15,565 nt of DNA, taken from contig DSDS01000193.1 of NCBI GenBank assembly GCA_011048585.1, positions 1 to 15,565 on the forward strand, given 5' to 3'. Shown one piece after another: positions 13,420 to 15,565 of the stretch; positions within the stretch are counted from its first letter, which is position 1, and each line of letters starts with the position of its first letter. Origin of the DNA: Desulfurivibrio alkaliphilus (GTDB taxonomy: Bacteria > Desulfobacterota > Desulfobulbia > Desulfobulbales > Desulfurivibrionaceae). Made by a program: the position numbers and the translations under genes. The notes below the pieces were generated by a model. That model worked only from the letters and a program-made list of their open reading frames with translations. It made no database searches and had not been told where the DNA came from.

Positions 13420-15492
13420 ATGGAAGGCAGGATTTCCCGTGGTGGCGCGTTTCTGCTTGCTTTCTACCTCCTGCTGGCGGGCCTCTGGCCGGTCGGCGCT
13501 GCTGCGGAGCAGGCGCTGACCGGCCGGTGGACCCACCTGAAGGGCAAGGATATCGAGAGCCGGGATGACTACGCCCTCAGTTACACCCTGGACCACCGAC
13601 AGGAACTTACCGAGGTTATGAATCTGCGAGGTTCGCTCCGCTATTCCCGGCAGTGGCGGGAGCAGGGTTATACCGAGGGGGTCGATCCCAGCCTCCGTTT
13701 TGATGTGAACAATGATCTGTTTCTGCTGGATATCCAGGGTTCGGCGGGGGAGCAGCGGAATGAGTATGAGGCGGGGCGCAGCCGCCGCAACTGGGGCGTC
13801 AACTGGAGCAGCGCCTGGCAGGACCGTTGGCTGCCCCGACTGCGGCTTTCCCACGCCCGGGATTACGCCTTTGATCACCATACCATCCGCCGGTCGGATA
13901 CGGCCGGCGAACGGAGTCGGGCCGGGGTCAGTTGGGACCTGCACCTGTTTCAGGTACATTACAACATCAATCGTAACCTTAACCGCAACAAGGTAACCTT
14001 GGGGGAGACCACCACCACCAACCAGCTGGCCCGGTTTGAAACCGCCGGCCAGTTCTGGGACCGGCGCCTCTCCCTGGGTTTTTCCCAGCAGTACACCCAG
14101 AACCGCAATGAAACCGTCACCGCCGTGGGGGCGGGCGGATTCGCTCTGATTCGGCAAAATATCGCTCAGGTGCTGAGCGGCCGTGATGACACCCCCCTGG
14201 TTACCGACGATGACGAACTGGTCAGCACCCCGCTGTTGATCGATGGTGACCTGGAAACTCCCGCCGGTATCTACACCGACGGCATCGATACCCCGCCCCT
14301 CAATATTGCCGTCCGCATGGATCAACGCCGGGTCGATCAGCTTTTTCTCTACACCGAGGAGGATGCCGCCGGGCTGGCCGGCACCTTCGTGGTCGATCTT
14401 TATGTCAGCCCCAACGGCACCGATTACACCCGGCTGGTGACCAATCTCCCCTTCAATTACGACGCCACGGAAAGGCGTTTCGAATTTGATCTCGGGGGGT
14501 TGAACCAACAGTGGCTTAAACTGGTGGTTACCACCAGCCCTTTGCCCCGGGTCGACTTCACCGAGATCGAGGCCTATGAAAGGGTGACCTCCACCGATCC
14601 CTTCGTCACCCGGGAAGAGCGACCGGAGAGCTATCTGAGCGACCTCAATCTGGCTTACCGCTTCTCCTCCTCCTTAGGTCTTACCTACAACATCAGCCTG
14701 GAGACCGGCGATTACGCTTCGGGGTTGGAGTTTGACCGGCGTAATCAGATCGCCCAGTTGCGTTGGGTACCCAACGGCCGGGTCTCCTCCTCGCTGGGTT
14801 TCAGTGAAAACAGCGAGGAGATCGAGGGAAATCCGGAAAGCGTAACCCGGCAGTACAGCTTGCGGGTGGGTACGGCCCCCCTGCCCACCGTGGATACGAG
14901 CCTGGGGCTCAGCCGCAACGAGCGATACGAAGATAGCGAGTTGCAGTCCACCAACCACGAAGCGGGGCTTTACACCACCGCGGCGCTCTACCCGGATCTT
15001 GATGCCAGCCTGGATCTGACCTGGGGAAGGTTCGAGCAGGAAGAGCTGGACCAGGTCCGCGATTCCCTGGGCTCCCGGTTGGGGCTGACCGCCCGCCTGG
15101 TGCCGCGTCTTACCGCCGACCTGATTGTCGACTACCGTCACCAGCGGGCGGACCGGGACAGCGAGGCCCTGGACGGCACCTTAACCTTGAACTGGCGTGT
15201 TTCCGACCTGTTCTCCTTTATGTCCTCGGCGGGCAAGAAATGGCAGGAGTGGGAAGGAACCCAGGAGAGCCTGCTGTTGCGGATGACGATGGCGCCCACC
15301 GATACCATTCAATTTTCCCTGAGTTACCAGTATAATGAAGACACTGAAACCACAAACCGCTACTCTGTAAACGGCAGTTGGGCCATCGATCGCCTGCTGA
15401 CTTTTCAGGCCAACGCTTCCTACACCGAGCGGGCGGAGGTCAGCGACTGGCAGGCCAGGACACAACTTACGGCCCGCTTTGCCGGCCGTTGA
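13420..15492 (+). CDS. predicted outer-membrane beta-barrel protein with embedded beta-sandwich
   Basis: A 690-residue protein with a signal peptide (about 1-29, ending GAAAEQ) and no cysteine-rich or catalytic motif. Most of the chain alternates polar and hydrophobic/aromatic residues in strands of about 10-14 residues joined by turns rich in Asp, Asn and Arg, as in large outer-membrane barrels (for example SLRYSRQWREQGYTEG, LSLGFSQQYTQNRNE, IQFSLSYQYNEDTETTN). A compact insert (about 269-388, with IDGDLETP, VRMDQRRVDQLFLY and FTEIEAYERV) looks like a discoidin/F5-8 type C jelly-roll. Placed straight after the 16-heme cytochrome, it is a candidate sheath for a trans-outer-membrane electron conduit, in the role of MtrB/OmbB, but without clear sequence likeness to either. 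Start: ATG 13420 is preferred; GTG at 13411 and 13417 are in frame. A five-codon frame at 13403-13420 ends in TGATG on this ATG and might couple translation. Confidence 0.84.
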   Translation: MEGRISRGGAFLLAFYLLLAGLWPVGAAAEQALTGRWTHLKGKDIESRDDYALSYTLDHRQELTEVMNLRGSLRYSRQWREQGYTEGVDPSLRFDVNNDLFLLDIQGSAGEQRNEYEAGRSRRNWGVNWSSAWQDRWLPRLRLSHARDYAFDHHTIRRSDTAGERSRAGVSWDLHLFQVHYNINRNLNRNKVTLGETTTTNQLARFETAGQFWDRRLSLGFSQQYTQNRNETVTAVGAGGFALIRQNIAQVLSGRDDTPLVTDDDELVSTPLLIDGDLETPAGIYTDGIDTPPLNIAVRMDQRRVDQLFLYTEEDAAGLAGTFVVDLYVSPNGTDYTRLVTNLPFNYDATERRFEFDLGGLNQQWLKLVVTTSPLPRVDFTEIEAYERVTSTDPFVTREERPESYLSDLNLAYRFSSSLGLTYNISLETGDYASGLEFDRRNQIAQLRWVPNGRVSSSLGFSENSEEIEGNPESVTRQYSLRVGTAPLPTVDTSLGLSRNERYEDSELQSTNHEAGLYTTAALYPDLDASLDLTWGRFEQEELDQVRDSLGSRLGLTARLVPRLTADLIVDYRHQRADRDSEALDGTLTLNWRVSDLFSFMSSAGKKWQEWEGTQESLLLRMTMAPTDTIQFSLSYQYNEDTETTNRYSVNGSWAIDRLLTFQANASYTERAEVSDWQARTQLTARFAGR

Positions 15493-15554
15493 GTTTAACC
15501 GGGGGCCCGCTGGCGCGACCATGGGGTACGAGAACAGCAAGAGGATGGGATAAG

Positions 15555-15565
15555 ATGCGAAAAAA
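15555..15565 (+). CDS. start of a further gene (cut by the window edge)
   Basis: ATG 15555 is preceded by AGAGGATGGGA (about 15540-15550), a good ribosome site, and reads Met-Arg-Lys before the edge, like the beginning of a signal peptide. It lies 62 bp after the barrel gene on the same strand, so a further exported member of the operon is likely. Nothing more can be said about its product. Confidence 0.4.

Noticed and set aside
13351..14508. Minus-strand frame (385 codons) opposite the barrel gene
   Set aside because: Spans the end of the 16-heme gene and half the barrel gene, with no ribosome site or domain; the sense frames are clearly real.
15521..15553. Ten-codon frame just before the last, cut gene
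   Set aside because: Too short, no ribosome site of its own and probably a by-product of the Shine-Dalgarno region of ATG 15555.
1..15565. Mobile elements, CRISPR arrays, tRNA or rRNA genes
   Set aside because: I looked for terminal inverted repeats with transposase, regularly spaced repeats and tRNA-like cloverleafs and saw none; repeats present are protein-level heme repeats.

Overview
The window reads as a locus for extracellular electron transfer from a GC-rich, Gram-negative anaerobe. Desulfobacterota is the most likely home (Desulfobulbales or Desulfuromonadia-like), inferred from the density of multiheme c-type cytochromes, the outer-membrane barrel, the NHL protein and sigma-54 control; no marker gene fixes the taxon. 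Five cytochrome genes, one of them cut by the left edge, together carry about 41 putative heme-binding motifs (38 CXXCH and 3 longer variants).

Left part (1-3202). The 3' end of an OmcS-like cytochrome is followed on the same strand by a GAF-GGDEF diguanylate cyclase (186-1271). The cyclase meets, tail to tail and with a 16-bp overlap, a membrane histidine kinase (1256-3202, minus). That kinase is the last gene of a compact five-gene minus-strand series: thioredoxin-like/TPR lipoprotein-type or secreted protein (6159-7196), 10-heme cytochrome (4943-6118), NHL beta-propeller protein (3654-4925), small phosphate-binding-like periplasmic protein (3207-3635), kinase.

Centre (7197-9217). A 271-bp divergent region separates that series from a plus-strand NtrC-family sigma-54 activator (7468-8811). 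The following 406-bp gap has a 10-bp perfect dyad (8840-8871), a near-consensus sigma-54 promoter (8962-8977) and a leader of about 230 nt with possible alternative RNA folding.

Right part (9218-15565). Two tandem OmcS-like cytochromes (6 and 7 heme motifs) are separated by a very strong intrinsic terminator. They are followed by a 16-heme-motif candidate lipoprotein, a 690-residue predicted outer-membrane beta-barrel with an embedded beta-sandwich, and the start of one more gene.

How it may work (inference): the kinase, perhaps with the small binding protein, senses a periplasmic cue and phosphorylates the activator, which turns on the sigma-54 promoter. The barrel and the 16-heme protein would move electrons across the outer membrane, and the OmcS-like proteins would polymerise outside the cell as cytochrome filaments. 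The histidine that bridges neighbouring subunits in the known OmcS filament is conserved in both complete copies. The minus-strand 10-heme cytochrome could be the periplasmic partner.
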